DNA from: Fibrobacter succinogenes
GTDB taxonomy: Bacteria; Fibrobacterota; Fibrobacteria; Fibrobacterales; Fibrobacteraceae
NCBI GenBank assembly: GCA_902799745.1
Contig: CADCBQ010000026.1
Coordinates: 1-64,000, forward strand
Reading direction: 5' to 3'
DNA length: 64,000 bases
Shown here: in pieces, positions 53,529-63,156 of the stretch
Numbering within the stretch: position 1 is the stretch's first letter
Layout of the letters: every line of letters begins with the position of its first letter
The notes under the pieces: model-generated
What the model was told of the DNA's origin: nothing
Database searches by the model: none
What the model saw: only the letters and a program-made list of their open reading frames with translations
Made by a program: the position numbers and the translations under genes

Positions 53529-55148
53529 ATGAGTAACTTCTACAACATGCCGAAACTCCCGACCGAGAATAGCCCGAAGGTGGAAATCTTCGTGGACGAC
53601 AAGGCCGTGATGGTTCCTGGCGATACGAACCTGCTCGAAGCCCTCAAGGCTGTCGGGATTGAAACTCCTCACGTCTGTTACCACCCGTATTTGCCGGTGT
53701 CCGGTAACTGCCGCCAGTGCTTGGTGGAGCAAGAAGGCCCGCGTGGCCGTATGCTCGTGATTGCCTGCTACACGCCGGTTATGCCGGGTATGAAGATTTA
53801 CACGCCGGCATCCTCTGCCCGTGTGAAGAATGCCCGCAAGGCAACGCAGGAATTCATGCTGGTGAACCACCCGCTCGATTGCCCGATTTGCGACAAGGCC
53901 GGTGAATGCACCTTGCAGGAAAACTTTATGGAAGCGGGCCAGAACGAATCCCGCATGCGCCCCGAATACGGCAAGAACTACCACGGCAATCCGGCTCACC
54001 AGTTCATTGATGCCAAGGGTCAGCTCCGTGGCGGTAAGCATGTGGACCTCGGTCCTCGTGTCTTGCTCGACGAAGAACGCTGCGTGCAGTGTGACCGCTG
54101 CGTGCGCTTTATGCGTACCATTGCCGGTTCCGAACAGCTGCAGCTTGCCGGCCGCGCCGACCATACTTACATTACCACGTTCCCGGGCGAAAAGCTGGAT
54201 CACGAATACGACTTGTGCGTGACCGACGTTTGCCCCGTGGGCGCTATGACCGCGAAGTACTTCCGTTTCCAGAAGCGTGTATGGCTCCTGTCCCACACGC
54301 CGACGATTTCGATGGACGACTCTCTCGGTGCAAATATTTGGCTGGACCACGCCGATGGTCACATTTACCGTGTGATGCCGCGTTGCAACCCCGAAGTGAA
54401 CCGCAGCTGGCTTTCCAACACGAGCCGTCTTGCGTTCCAGAACTTCGACAAGAACCGCCTCCCGGCCATGGGTTTCCATGTGATTCAGGAAGCGATTGCT
54501 GAAGCCAAGAAGAACGGGGGCAAGGTCGCCCTCGTCGCCGGTGGCTCTTGCACGAACGAAGATCTCGCCGCAATTCGCCTGCTGAAGGAAGCCTTGGGCG
54601 ACTCCGCCGAAATTTTCGGCGGGACCTTCAAGAAGGTCGGTGCCCCCGACGGTATCGCCATGAGTGGCGACCCGCTTGCAAACCGCGCTGGTTTCAAGCT
54701 GCTCGGTATTGCCGACAACAATCTTGAAGACCTCGTGAAGCGTGCTTCCGAATTCAAGGTGCTTGTCACTGTGAATAACGATGTCTTTGGCGATGGTGGT
54801 GCTGCTGCTTCTGCCCTCGAAAAGATTCCGACTCGCATCGCTTTCACTCCGTTCAACGATGCGACTGCAAACAAGGCTACGCTTGCCTTCGGTATCCGCC
54901 ACTGGAGCGAAATCCAGGGTACCATGGTGAATAGCTTGAACATTCTGCAGAAACTCTCCGCTTGCCCGGTATGCCCCGACGAAAAACTTCGCCCGGCTTA
55001 TGAAGTGCTTTCTGAACTTGCCGGAAGCAAGTTCGAAACCGCATTCGATGCCTTTAAGAAGGCGGGTGAGTACGCAAGCGTGCTTGCAGGACTTTCTTAC
55101 GATACCATCAAGAATACAGGCAAGTTGCTCGAAGGAGGTAACGCCTAA
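53529..55148 (+). CDS. nuoG: NADH-quinone oxidoreductase subunit G (short form)
   Basis: 539 aa, against 700-900 in most bacteria. ATG 53529 is 4 nt after the nuoF stop; Shine-Dalgarno weak. Cluster ligands are all present: N1b Cys50, Cys61, Cys64, Cys80; N3-like His114, Cys118, Cys121, Cys127 (HPLDCPICDKAGEC); N4 Cys185, Cys188, Cys191, Cys235. The following molybdopterin-oxidoreductase-like part is only about 290 residues, so much of the vestigial domain is gone. The final Cys pair in ACPVCPDEK is unexplained. The stop overlaps the nuoH start (TAATG). Confidence 0.93.
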   Translation: MSNFYNMPKLPTENSPKVEIFVDDKAVMVPGDTNLLEALKAVGIETPHVCYHPYLPVSGNCRQCLVEQEGPRGRMLVIACYTPVMPGMKIYTPASSARVKNARKATQEFMLVNHPLDCPICDKAGECTLQENFMEAGQNESRMRPEYGKNYHGNPAHQFIDAKGQLRGGKHVDLGPRVLLDEERCVQCDRCVRFMRTIAGSEQLQLAGRADHTYITTFPGEKLDHEYDLCVTDVCPVGAMTAKYFRFQKRVWLLSHTPTISMDDSLGANIWLDHADGHIYRVMPRCNPEVNRSWLSNTSRLAFQNFDKNRLPAMGFHVIQEAIAEAKKNGGKVALVAGGSCTNEDLAAIRLLKEALGDSAEIFGGTFKKVGAPDGIAMSGDPLANRAGFKLLGIADNNLEDLVKRASEFKVLVTVNNDVFGDGGAAASALEKIPTRIAFTPFNDATANKATLAFGIRHWSEIQGTMVNSLNILQKLSACPVCPDEKLRPAYEVLSELAGSKFETAFDAFKKAGEYASVLAGLSYDTIKNTGKLLEGGNA

Positions 55149-56503
55149 TGGATATCATCGAATCCAAAACCTGGGTGGAATGGGTCATTACCATCGCGAA
55201 GTTCGGCTTCTGCTTTGTGCCTGTCCTGTACATCCTGTTGTTGATTCCTATGGAACGCCGTGGTGCGGGCTTTATGCAGGACCGTCAGGGTCCGAACCGC
55301 TCTTACATTAAGGTTCCGTTCTTCGGTAAGGTTCGCCTGTTTGGCTATGTGCAGAACATGTGCGACGGTACCAAGCTGTTCTTTAAGGAAATGTTTGCGC
55401 CGAAGGGTTCCAAGAAGTTCCTTTACTATGTGGCTCCTGCCATTCCGTTTGCAATCGTGTTCCTTAGCCCTTGCGTGATTCCTTGGTTTGGCCCGATGGT
55501 CTTTGAATGGGGCGACAAGGTTGTCCGCATTGCAGGTCCGATTCTTGATTCCGAAGTGGGTATTCTGCTCCTGTTCGGTTTCAGTTCGCTTTCTGCCTAC
55601 GGTGCCGTGCTTGCCGGTCTTAGCTCCCGTTCCAAGTACAGCTACCTCGGTTCTCTGCGTACGACTGCAATGACGATTAGCTACGAAGTCTGCCAGGGCC
55701 TTTCGATGATGGGTCTCTTGGTGCTCGCGGGCTCCTTCAGCCTCACCGATATCGTGAGCTGGCAGGAACACCACGTGTGGGGCATTGTCGCCCAGCCGGT
55801 GGCCTTCTTCTGCTTCTTGATTGCAACGATTGCTGAAACGGGTCGTGCTCCGTTCGATGTCGCCGAAGGTGAACCTGAACTCGTTGCCGGTTACCATACT
55901 GAATATGGTGCCATGCAGTTCGGTTTGTTCTACATGGGTGAATACTCCCACATTTGCATCAGCAGCCTCTTGGTGGCAACGCTCTTCTTGGGCGGCTACT
56001 CGGTTCCGTTTGTCACGACCGAAACCATCCAGACGCATATGGGTGGCTCCCTTGCCATTCTCTGCTGGGTGCTCGCTTTCTTCGCTCTCGCTTTCCTCCA
56101 CATGATTTACCGTTACTCTCGCAAGCTCCGTGCTTCGGCACAGGCAAACAAGATGGAAATCTTGCAGGAATACAAGCTCTATAAGGGTGTGGCTTGGATT
56201 GCAACTCTCGTGCTGATTGGCGCCGGTGTTGCTTCCTGGTTGTACTACAATCCTGAATACTCCATGGTGAACGGTGTGGTGGTGAATAGCCTGGGTGCCG
56301 CTCTCGGTACCGCTCTCATTCACCTGCTCGTGCTCCTGGTGAAGAGTGTGTTCTTCTGCTGGGTGTGGATTTGGGTTCGCTGGACGCTCCCGCGTTTCCG
56401 CTACGACCACATTATGCACCTTGGCTGGAAGATTATCTTGAACATCGCTATTTTGAACCTCGTCGTGACCGCCGTGGTCGCGAAGCTGATGGGAGGTAAC
56501 TAA
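55148..56503 (+). CDS. nuoH: NADH-quinone oxidoreductase subunit H (long form)
   Basis: 451 aa membrane subunit that forms the quinone chamber with NuoB/D. The usual length is 320-350. Family blocks PMERRGAGFMQDRQGPNR, ETGRAPFDVAEGEPELVAGY and the C-terminal WVRWTLPRFRYD are present. The extra length lies in an extended N-terminal half (about 65-130) and in a segment of about 90 residues before the last conserved helices (about 320-405), which adds a charged loop and perhaps two helices. TAATG overlaps at both ends. Confidence 0.94.
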   Translation: MDIIESKTWVEWVITIAKFGFCFVPVLYILLLIPMERRGAGFMQDRQGPNRSYIKVPFFGKVRLFGYVQNMCDGTKLFFKEMFAPKGSKKFLYYVAPAIPFAIVFLSPCVIPWFGPMVFEWGDKVVRIAGPILDSEVGILLLFGFSSLSAYGAVLAGLSSRSKYSYLGSLRTTAMTISYEVCQGLSMMGLLVLAGSFSLTDIVSWQEHHVWGIVAQPVAFFCFLIATIAETGRAPFDVAEGEPELVAGYHTEYGAMQFGLFYMGEYSHICISSLLVATLFLGGYSVPFVTTETIQTHMGGSLAILCWVLAFFALAFLHMIYRYSRKLRASAQANKMEILQEYKLYKGVAWIATLVLIGAGVASWLYYNPEYSMVNGVVVNSLGAALGTALIHLLVLLVKSVFFCWVWIWVRWTLPRFRYDHIMHLGWKIILNIAILNLVVTAVVAKLMGGN

Positions 56504-57075
56504 TGGCCCGCGTTATTAGACAGAGACCCATGAACTGGGTGGAACGCCTCTACATCTTCGAGGCAATTCGCGGCTTGTGGACAACGCTCAAGCATGCTGC
56601 TCGTGGCTTGTTCCGCTACGAAGAACTTCCGACGATTTCTTATCCGGAAGGCCAGCCCGAAGTTCGTAGAACTTACCGTGCAAAGCACCGTCTGATGCTC
56701 CGTGCCGACGGCACGCCCCGTTGCGTTGCTTGCGGTATGTGCGCTGCGGCTTGTCCTGCCCATTGTATTTATATCGAAGCGACTGCCAGTGACGATCCGC
56801 GTATCGAAAAGAAGGTCAAGCGCTTTGATATCGACCATTTGACTTGCGTGTTCTGCGGCCTTTGTGTTGAAGCCTGCCCGGTCGATGCACTCCGTATGGA
56901 TACCAAGGAAATCATCTTTGAACACCGCACCCGTGACGAATTCGTGGCAAACCTCCAGACGCTTACAAGCTGGAATCCGAAGGATTACCCCGATGACGCA
57001 CAGAGTCAAGTGGCTCCGGGTGGTACCAAGAATGCCGAGGCCCGCAAGGTCTGGGGAATGGAGGTTAAAAACTGA
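56503..57075 (+). CDS. nuoI: NADH-quinone oxidoreductase subunit I (2[4Fe-4S])
   Basis: 190 aa. Carries N6a and N6b: CVACGMCAAACPAHC and CVFCGLCVEACPVDA, with an N-terminal amphipathic helix (WVERLYIFEAIRGLWTTLKH) that contacts the membrane arm. Overlaps nuoH and nuoJ by one base each. Confidence 0.96.
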   Translation: MARVIRQRPMNWVERLYIFEAIRGLWTTLKHAARGLFRYEELPTISYPEGQPEVRRTYRAKHRLMLRADGTPRCVACGMCAAACPAHCIYIEATASDDPRIEKKVKRFDIDHLTCVFCGLCVEACPVDALRMDTKEIIFEHRTRDEFVANLQTLTSWNPKDYPDDAQSQVAPGGTKNAEARKVWGMEVKN

Positions 57076-57626
57076 TGCTAGCCTTGATTTATTTTATCAT
57101 TCTTGCCGTGGTTGCCGTGGGAGCCGCTCTCTGCGTGTTCCTTTCGAAGCATCCGCTTTACGGTGGTCTTTCGCTCGTTCTTACCATGCTCTCGCTCGCT
57201 GGCATATACGGCCTGTTGGGTAGCCCCTTCATTGGAGTGGTTCAGATCATGGTCTATGCGGGTGCCATTATGATGCTCCTCGTGTTCGTGATTTCGGTCT
57301 TGAATGCGGCCAAGGACAATAAGACTCCCATGTTCGACGGTGTTTCGCTTTTCGTGATTATCGGCGTGCTTGCTCTTGCCGGTCTCGTCGGTTTCGCCTT
57401 GGTGCTTTCGCCGATGGGCTTCGATGCTTCGACGCTCCGTGGCTCTGTCGAAATGACTTCTTCGAACCTGTTCAATACCGCTCAGGACGGTCCCGGTTAC
57501 TTCGTGCTTTTCGAAGTGCTCGGCCTGTTGCTGCTTTCTTCAATGGGTGCCGCCGTGCTGATGGCTAAGAAACGTCTGGGTTCTGAAATTGTCGAAGATA
57601 ACTCCGATAACAAGGAGGAAAAGTAA
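57075..57626 (+). CDS. nuoJ: NADH-quinone oxidoreductase subunit J
   Basis: 183 aa, five predicted transmembrane helices. VVQIMVYAGAIMMLLVFVI is the conserved TM3 segment with its pi-bulge region. The C-terminus is charged (NSDNKEEK). Overlaps both neighbours by one base. Confidence 0.94.
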   Translation: MLALIYFIILAVVAVGAALCVFLSKHPLYGGLSLVLTMLSLAGIYGLLGSPFIGVVQIMVYAGAIMMLLVFVISVLNAAKDNKTPMFDGVSLFVIIGVLALAGLVGFALVLSPMGFDASTLRGSVEMTSSNLFNTAQDGPGYFVLFEVLGLLLLSSMGAAVLMAKKRLGSEIVEDNSDNKEEK

Positions 57627-57940
57627 TGGAACTCCAACCGATTTACATTCAGATTCTCGCCTTGGTGCTCTTTACCATTGGCCTCATTACGGCTCTTGCT
57701 CGCCGTAACGTGTTCTTCGTGCTCATGGGCGTCGAACTCGCCTTGAACGCGGTGAACCTTTCTTTCGTGGGCTTTGCAAAGACTCTTCCTGCTGATTTGA
57801 GCGTGGCTGGCCAGATTGTGCCGCTTTTCTCGATTGCTGTCGCTGCTGCCGAAGCTTGCGTGGGCCTTGCACTCGTAATCCTCATTTTCCGTAACCGCGA
57901 AAGTGTCGATTCCGACAACTATTCCAATATGAAGGGGTAA
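57626..57940 (+). CDS. nuoK: NADH-quinone oxidoreductase subunit K
   Basis: 104 aa, three transmembrane helices with the conserved membrane glutamates in VLMGVELALNAVNLSFV and AAAEACVGLALVILIFR. Homologous to MrpC; part of the proton path between NuoH/J and the antiporter subunits. nuoL begins 3 nt after its stop. Confidence 0.96.
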   Translation: MELQPIYIQILALVLFTIGLITALARRNVFFVLMGVELALNAVNLSFVGFAKTLPADLSVAGQIVPLFSIAVAAAEACVGLALVILIFRNRESVDSDNYSNMKG

Positions 57941-57943
57941 GCA

Positions 57944-59899
57944 ATGACAAATTTACCGCTTTGGATTATTCCTCTTTTCCCGCTCCTGGGAACGATTCTG
58001 CTCGGCACGATCGCCTTGATTTCGTCGGGTAGCAAGAAGGGCCCCTCCGAAGGTTTCGTGGGCGCTCTCTCGGTGCTGTTCCCCGCGATTTCGTTCCTGT
58101 GCGTGGTGCTGCTCGCTTTCGGCATGCCTGAAGAAGGTATCCGTCAGACGCTCTGCAACTGGATTGACATCCCGATGCTCAAGGTCGATCTCGGATTCCT
58201 GTTCGACGGCCTTTCCCGCGTGATGCTCCTGTTCGTGACCGGTATCGGTACCCTCATCGCTCTCTACTCGATTGGTTACATGCACGGTGACCGCGGCTTT
58301 ACCCGCTTTTTCTCCTACATTAACCTCTTCTTGTTCAGCATGATCGTGCTCGTGCTTTCCGACAGCTTGCTCCTGACCTTCCTCGGTTGGGAAGGCGTGG
58401 GTCTCTGCTCCTACTTGCTCATTGGCTTCTGGAACCACGATTTGAACAACTGCAAGGCCGCAAACAAGGCCTTCATCGTGAACCGCGTGGGCGATATCGG
58501 ATTCCTGCTCGGCATGCTTTGCCTGGCTACCTTGGGCGGCTCCGCTATCCTCAATTACGATGCCTTGAACAAGTTCATTGAAATGTTGATTGCCGGTGGC
58601 CATGTGCAGCTAGCCACTCCGATTATCGCGATTGCGGGTCTCCTGTTCTTCGTGGGTTGCACCGGTAAGTCCGCTCAGATTCCGCTCCTCACTTGGCTCC
58701 CGGATGCTATGGCCGGTCCGACTCCCGTGTCGGCACTCATCCATGCTGCTACCATGGTGACTTCTGGCGTCTACCTGCTCGCTCGTCTGAGCCGCATGTA
58801 CTCGGTGATTCCCGAAGTTCTGATTATCGTTCTGATTGTCGGTATGCTCACTGCCTTCTGGGCTGCGGTCGCAGGCCTCTTCCAGAATGATATCAAGAAG
58901 GTGCTTGCCTACTCGACGATTTCTCAGCTCGGTTACATGTTCATGGCTGCAGGCGCTTTCGCCTTCGATGCCTCTATCTTCCATGTGTTTACCCACGCCT
59001 TCTTCAAGGCAGCCCTCTTCTTGGGTGCCGGTGCCGTGATTCACGCGCTCGCTGGCGAACAGGATATGCGCCGCATGGGTGGCCTCATCAAGAAGACGCC
59101 TGTTACCGCCTGCGTGATGATCTTTGCGTTCCTCGCCATTATCGGCTTCCCGGGCTTTGCCGGTTTCTGGTCCAAGGACTTGATCCTGGAACGCCTCTAC
59201 ACGAACGCTCCGTTCGGTGAATTCTTCTACTTTGCAGGTCTCCTTACCGCAGTAATTACGGCGGTCTACATGGGTCGCCTGATTATCATGACGTTCTTCG
59301 GTGAATACCGCGGTCCTAAGGAAAAGGAAGCCCACATTCACGAAGCTCCGGCTTGCATGTTGATCCCGATGGTGATCCTTGCTTTCGGTGCTGTGTTTGC
59401 CGGTTACCTGTGGGCCGACTCCATGGGCATCAAGTTCTTCGAACATACGCTTGCCCCGGTGGTGGGTGTCGCTCAGAACTACGCTCTCGGTCAGCTCGAC
59501 ATTGCCCATGTGAATCCGATGACGTTCGCCTGCTTCGGTACGGCGGCGGCTCTCCTCGGTATGTTTATCGCTTATGCGGTTTATGGCCGCAAGAAGTTGC
59601 CGCGTCTGCACGCCAAGTGGAGCAGCGCTCCCGAAGGCTTCAAGGCCGACTGGACTTTCTTCTTTGACTACATCCATGAAATTTTCATTGTCATGACGAA
59701 GGCTTTCGCCTTTATCGCAGACATGTTCGTCGACAAGGTTTTGCAGGGTATCCAATGGACTGTGGGTGCCATTGTCGAAATCGTGGGCGACGGTGTAAGT
59801 TCTTTCCAGGCCCGCAAGGTGCGTGTGCAGCTTACGCTTAGCCTGGTGGGTGTGGTTGCGTTAATCGCTGTTGTACTTATGACCGGAGGATTGATCTAA
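57944..59899 (+). CDS. nuoL: NADH-quinone oxidoreductase subunit L
   Basis: 651 aa antiporter-like proton channel with the long lateral helix at its C-terminus. Blocks: FLGWEGVGLCSYLLIGFW, KAFIVNRVGDIGFL, KSAQIPLLTWLPDAMAGPTP and HVFTHAFFKAALFLGAG. The TM5 Glu (in GWEGVG) and TM7 Lys (in TGKSAQ) used for proton translocation are present. The stop overlaps the nuoM ATG. Confidence 0.96.
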   Translation: MTNLPLWIIPLFPLLGTILLGTIALISSGSKKGPSEGFVGALSVLFPAISFLCVVLLAFGMPEEGIRQTLCNWIDIPMLKVDLGFLFDGLSRVMLLFVTGIGTLIALYSIGYMHGDRGFTRFFSYINLFLFSMIVLVLSDSLLLTFLGWEGVGLCSYLLIGFWNHDLNNCKAANKAFIVNRVGDIGFLLGMLCLATLGGSAILNYDALNKFIEMLIAGGHVQLATPIIAIAGLLFFVGCTGKSAQIPLLTWLPDAMAGPTPVSALIHAATMVTSGVYLLARLSRMYSVIPEVLIIVLIVGMLTAFWAAVAGLFQNDIKKVLAYSTISQLGYMFMAAGAFAFDASIFHVFTHAFFKAALFLGAGAVIHALAGEQDMRRMGGLIKKTPVTACVMIFAFLAIIGFPGFAGFWSKDLILERLYTNAPFGEFFYFAGLLTAVITAVYMGRLIIMTFFGEYRGPKEKEAHIHEAPACMLIPMVILAFGAVFAGYLWADSMGIKFFEHTLAPVVGVAQNYALGQLDIAHVNPMTFACFGTAAALLGMFIAYAVYGRKKLPRLHAKWSSAPEGFKADWTFFFDYIHEIFIVMTKAFAFIADMFVDKVLQGIQWTVGAIVEIVGDGVSSFQARKVRVQLTLSLVGVVALIAVVLMTGGLI

Positions 59900-61629
59900 T
59901 GCTTTTACATCTCCTCGTCTTAGCTCCTTTTGCCGCTGCCATTTTGATGATGGCAACCTCCAAGGAAGATCCGAAGTCTTCTTCTAGACTTGCATTCTTG
60001 TTTGGCATCGCCTTCGTGGCATTGTCGATTGCCCTGATTGCCGCCGGCAACCAGGCGACCGAAGCCATTGAATGGTTCCAGATTCCCGGTGCAAAGGGCT
60101 CTGTCTATTACTACCTGTATAGCCATGGTCTGGGCGCCTGGATGGTGTTCCTTTCTACGAGCCTTTCGCTCGTGGCCTTGATTACGGGTCGCAACACGTT
60201 CGAAACGAACTACCGCAACTTTGCAATCGCCATCTTCGCCTTGATGGGTGCCATGAACGGCACCTTCCTCGCGGCAGATGCGGTGCTGTTCTTCTTCTTC
60301 TTCGAAGCGATGGTGTTCCCGGCTGCCGTGCTGATCGCCGGTTTCGGCGGTGCTGAACGCAAGAAGGCCGCTATGACGTTTGCGATTTACACCTTGGTCG
60401 GTTCGGCCCCGATGATGGTTGCCCTCTGGTACCTGATTACGAAGGCTGACAATTCCCTGGTGCTTTCTTTGGCGGTGGCGCTCCAGAATCTGGATCCGTC
60501 CATGCAGAAGACTCTCCTGATTTGCTTCTTGCTCGCCTTCATCGTGAAGACTCCGATTTTCCCGTTCCACGGCTGGCAGGCAATCACTTATGCTGAAGCT
60601 CCGGCTCCGCTTTCGGCTATCCTTACGGGTGCCATGAGTAAGGCGGGCGTGTTCGGCTTTATTGCCTGGATCCTTCCGATCTTCCCGCTTTCCATGGAAC
60701 TGGTCGATGCCATGCTTTGGCTTGGCCTTTTGACTGCTGTGTATGGCGCCTTGATGGCTCTCCGCGCAACGGACGGCAAGAAACTCTTGGCTTTCAGCTC
60801 CATGAGCCACTTGGGCCTTGCGGTTGCAGGCGTGTTCAGCTTGTCTGAATCCATGCTTCCGGCTGTGCTCGTTCTCTTGGTCGCTCACGGTTTGAGTGCC
60901 GGTGCCCAGTTCTACCTGATGGGTATTGCCGAGCGCTTTGCCGGTACCCGCGATATCGAACAGCTTGGTGGCCTTGCCAAACGCAACCCCGTGTTCGGTT
61001 CTCTGTTTGGTTTCTTGGCGGTGCTTTCTCTTGCGGTTCCGGGTACTGCCGGATTCGTGGGTGAATTCACGGTGCTTATGTCCTTGTGGGATATGGGCCC
61101 GCTTCCGGCACTTGCCGCAAGCCTTTGCTTGATTCTTTCTGCCGCCTACATGCTGCGCTTTGTGCAGAAGGTTATCTTTGGTACTCCCGCTCGCGAATAC
61201 ACCGATGGCAAGCGCATGACCGCTCTCGAAGGTTCTTCGATTGGCATTATGGGCGTGATGCTTCTGGTGTTCGGTATGCATCCGGCTTTCATTACCAATG
61301 CACTCCAGCTTTTCGATGAAAATGCGGTGCAGGAAATGAACAAACTTACGCACCCGGCCGATGCCGCTACCGATGCAACGGTCGAAGCTTCTGCCGACTC
61401 GACCGGCGAAGCCGTGGTCGACGAAAACATTGCGGCCGTGGCTCAGCCCATGACCGAAGACGATTTGCGTCAGCTGGATTCCAACCTGAAGGCAAACGGC
61501 TTTACCGACGAAGAACGCGCTTCGCTGATTGCCCAGCTCAAGAACATGAGCGAATCTGAAGTTGCCGATGCGGAAAACGCATCTGAATCTAACGAGGCCA
61601 ATGCAAAGGAGGCTTCTGAAAATGAGTAA
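59899..61629 (+). CDS. nuoM: NADH-quinone oxidoreductase subunit M with acidic C-terminal tail
   Basis: 576 aa antiporter-like subunit. FFFFFEAMVFPAAVLIAGFG carries the TM5 Glu; FIVKTPIFPFHGWQAITYAEAP carries the TM7 Lys. After the last helix (about residue 470) about 105 residues follow that are acidic and Ala/Ser/Glu-rich (VADAENASESNEANAKEA), with a small helical segment MTEDDLRQLDSNLKANGFTD. Such a tail is unusual for NuoM and should be soluble. It overlaps nuoN by 8 nt. Confidence 0.95.
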   Translation: MLLHLLVLAPFAAAILMMATSKEDPKSSSRLAFLFGIAFVALSIALIAAGNQATEAIEWFQIPGAKGSVYYYLYSHGLGAWMVFLSTSLSLVALITGRNTFETNYRNFAIAIFALMGAMNGTFLAADAVLFFFFFEAMVFPAAVLIAGFGGAERKKAAMTFAIYTLVGSAPMMVALWYLITKADNSLVLSLAVALQNLDPSMQKTLLICFLLAFIVKTPIFPFHGWQAITYAEAPAPLSAILTGAMSKAGVFGFIAWILPIFPLSMELVDAMLWLGLLTAVYGALMALRATDGKKLLAFSSMSHLGLAVAGVFSLSESMLPAVLVLLVAHGLSAGAQFYLMGIAERFAGTRDIEQLGGLAKRNPVFGSLFGFLAVLSLAVPGTAGFVGEFTVLMSLWDMGPLPALAASLCLILSAAYMLRFVQKVIFGTPAREYTDGKRMTALEGSSIGIMGVMLLVFGMHPAFITNALQLFDENAVQEMNKLTHPADAATDATVEASADSTGEAVVDENIAAVAQPMTEDDLRQLDSNLKANGFTDEERASLIAQLKNMSESEVADAENASESNEANAKEASENE

Positions 61630-63094
61630 TATCGTGAATCTCTTGCCGGCAATCCTGGTGGCCTTTGGTGCCTTGGTGACGCTTGCCGCAGAACCGTTCC
61701 TTAAAGACGAAAACAAGCACAAGGTGCTTCCTTGGGTGGCTACGTTCTTTATCGCGCTCGGAGTTGGTTCTTACTTCATCACCACGACCGATACCTTTAT
61801 GAACCTGTACGCAATGGATCCGATCCGCCGCGTGCTCGGTGCTTCGATTCTCCTGTGCGCTTTCCTTGGCGTTGCCGGTCTCCAGTGGACTCTCGGTCAC
61901 GAAAAGTTCAAGGGCGGCGAAGCTTATGGTCTTCTGATGCTTGCCTCTAGCGGTGCCGTGCTCATGACGCAGGCTATCGATTTCCTTGCCCTTTACTTGG
62001 GTATGGAACTGGCCAGCTTCCCGATTTACGCCTTGGTGGGACTTCGCCGCAAAGACGTGAACGCAAGCGAAGGTGCCTTTAAGTACTTCGTATCGGGTGC
62101 CGTGTTCAGCACGATTTTCCTTTATGGTGTCGCTCTCATTTACGGTGCAACCGGTTCGACCCATATCTTTGCTGCCGTCATTGCTGGCCGTGGCATGCTT
62201 TATGGCATGGGCGTTCTTCTGGCTTTGTTCGCCCTCCTCTTCAAGGCGGGTGCAGCTCCGGTGCATTTCTGGGTGGCAGACGTCTATACGGGTGCTTCTG
62301 TCGCGGTGACGGGCTTTATGGCCGCCGTCGTGAAGGTCGGTGCTCTTGCCGCTCTCGGAACCCTTTGGCTGGGCTCGCTCGTGACCCGCATCGGTTCGGC
62401 TCCGGCTTGGAACTTGGCTGAACAGGTGACGATTCATAGCGAAAATAAGAGCCTGTTCTACGTGATTATCGTGGTGTCTGTGCTCTCGATGGCGATTGGC
62501 GCTTTCGGCGGTCTCGCTCAAAAGTCTATCCGCCGCATTATGGCCTACTCTGCCGTGATGAACGCTGGCTTTATCGTAATTGGCCTGTTGCTTCCGGACT
62601 ACGCGACCGAAGGCACGGTGCAGATGGGCGCCATGTACTACTTCTTGATCACCTACGCCATCGGCAGTGCCGGTGCCCTTACGGGTATCGCTTATCTTGC
62701 CGGCAAGGATGACAAGAATGAATCTTTGGACGATATCCAGGGTCGTGGTCGCAAGCGTCCGTATGTGGCTGTGGCTACGACGGTTTGCTTGGCAAGCCTC
62801 GCCGGTATGCCGCCTGTTGCTGGATTCCTCGCCAAGTTCACGCTGTTTACCGATGCTTTGGCCGGTGGCCTTGGCTTGATCGCGGCGATTGCCTTTGGTC
62901 TTTCGCTTGTGGCTGCGGTGTTCTACCTGCGCATCGCCTTTGTGCTCTTTATGCCCATGAAGGCTGTATGTGAATGCAAGTGCTGCTGTGGCAAGAACAC
63001 GGCTTTTGCCTACTTGCTCCGCTTTGGCGTGACGCTCGCTGCAATCGCCTTGATTGTCATCGGCATCTTCCCGAAGCTTGCGCTGATTGTGTAA
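61622..63094 (+). CDS. nuoN: NADH-quinone oxidoreductase subunit N
   Basis: 490 aa antiporter-like subunit; start ATG 61622 is 8 nt after AAAGGAGG, which lies in the nuoM tail. Blocks: FLALYLGMELASFPIYALVG (TM5 Glu), FKAGAAPVHFWVADVYTGAS (TM7 Lys) and MAYSAVMNAGFI. A CECKCCCGK cysteine cluster in a loop near the C-terminus is unusual. Last gene of the operon. Confidence 0.95.
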   Translation: MSNIVNLLPAILVAFGALVTLAAEPFLKDENKHKVLPWVATFFIALGVGSYFITTTDTFMNLYAMDPIRRVLGASILLCAFLGVAGLQWTLGHEKFKGGEAYGLLMLASSGAVLMTQAIDFLALYLGMELASFPIYALVGLRRKDVNASEGAFKYFVSGAVFSTIFLYGVALIYGATGSTHIFAAVIAGRGMLYGMGVLLALFALLFKAGAAPVHFWVADVYTGASVAVTGFMAAVVKVGALAALGTLWLGSLVTRIGSAPAWNLAEQVTIHSENKSLFYVIIVVSVLSMAIGAFGGLAQKSIRRIMAYSAVMNAGFIVIGLLLPDYATEGTVQMGAMYYFLITYAIGSAGALTGIAYLAGKDDKNESLDDIQGRGRKRPYVAVATTVCLASLAGMPPVAGFLAKFTLFTDALAGGLGLIAAIAFGLSLVAAVFYLRIAFVLFMPMKAVCECKCCCGKNTAFAYLLRFGVTLAAIALIVIGIFPKLALIV

Positions 63095-63121
63095 GGCTTT
63101 AGGTTACAGGTATCTGATTTT

Positions 63122-63154
63122 AGGGGAATGTCGCAAGACATTCCTCTTTTTTAT
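63122..63154 (+). terminator. Rho-independent terminator of the nuo operon
   Basis: An 11-bp stem (63122-63132 with 63137-63147, one G-T pair), GCAA tetraloop, then T residues. Confidence 0.9.
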
Positions 63155-63156
63155 TT

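Noticed and set aside
59920..61722. 600-codon minus-strand frame over nuoM
   Set aside because: Antisense shadow of a conserved nuo gene with no ribosome-binding site.
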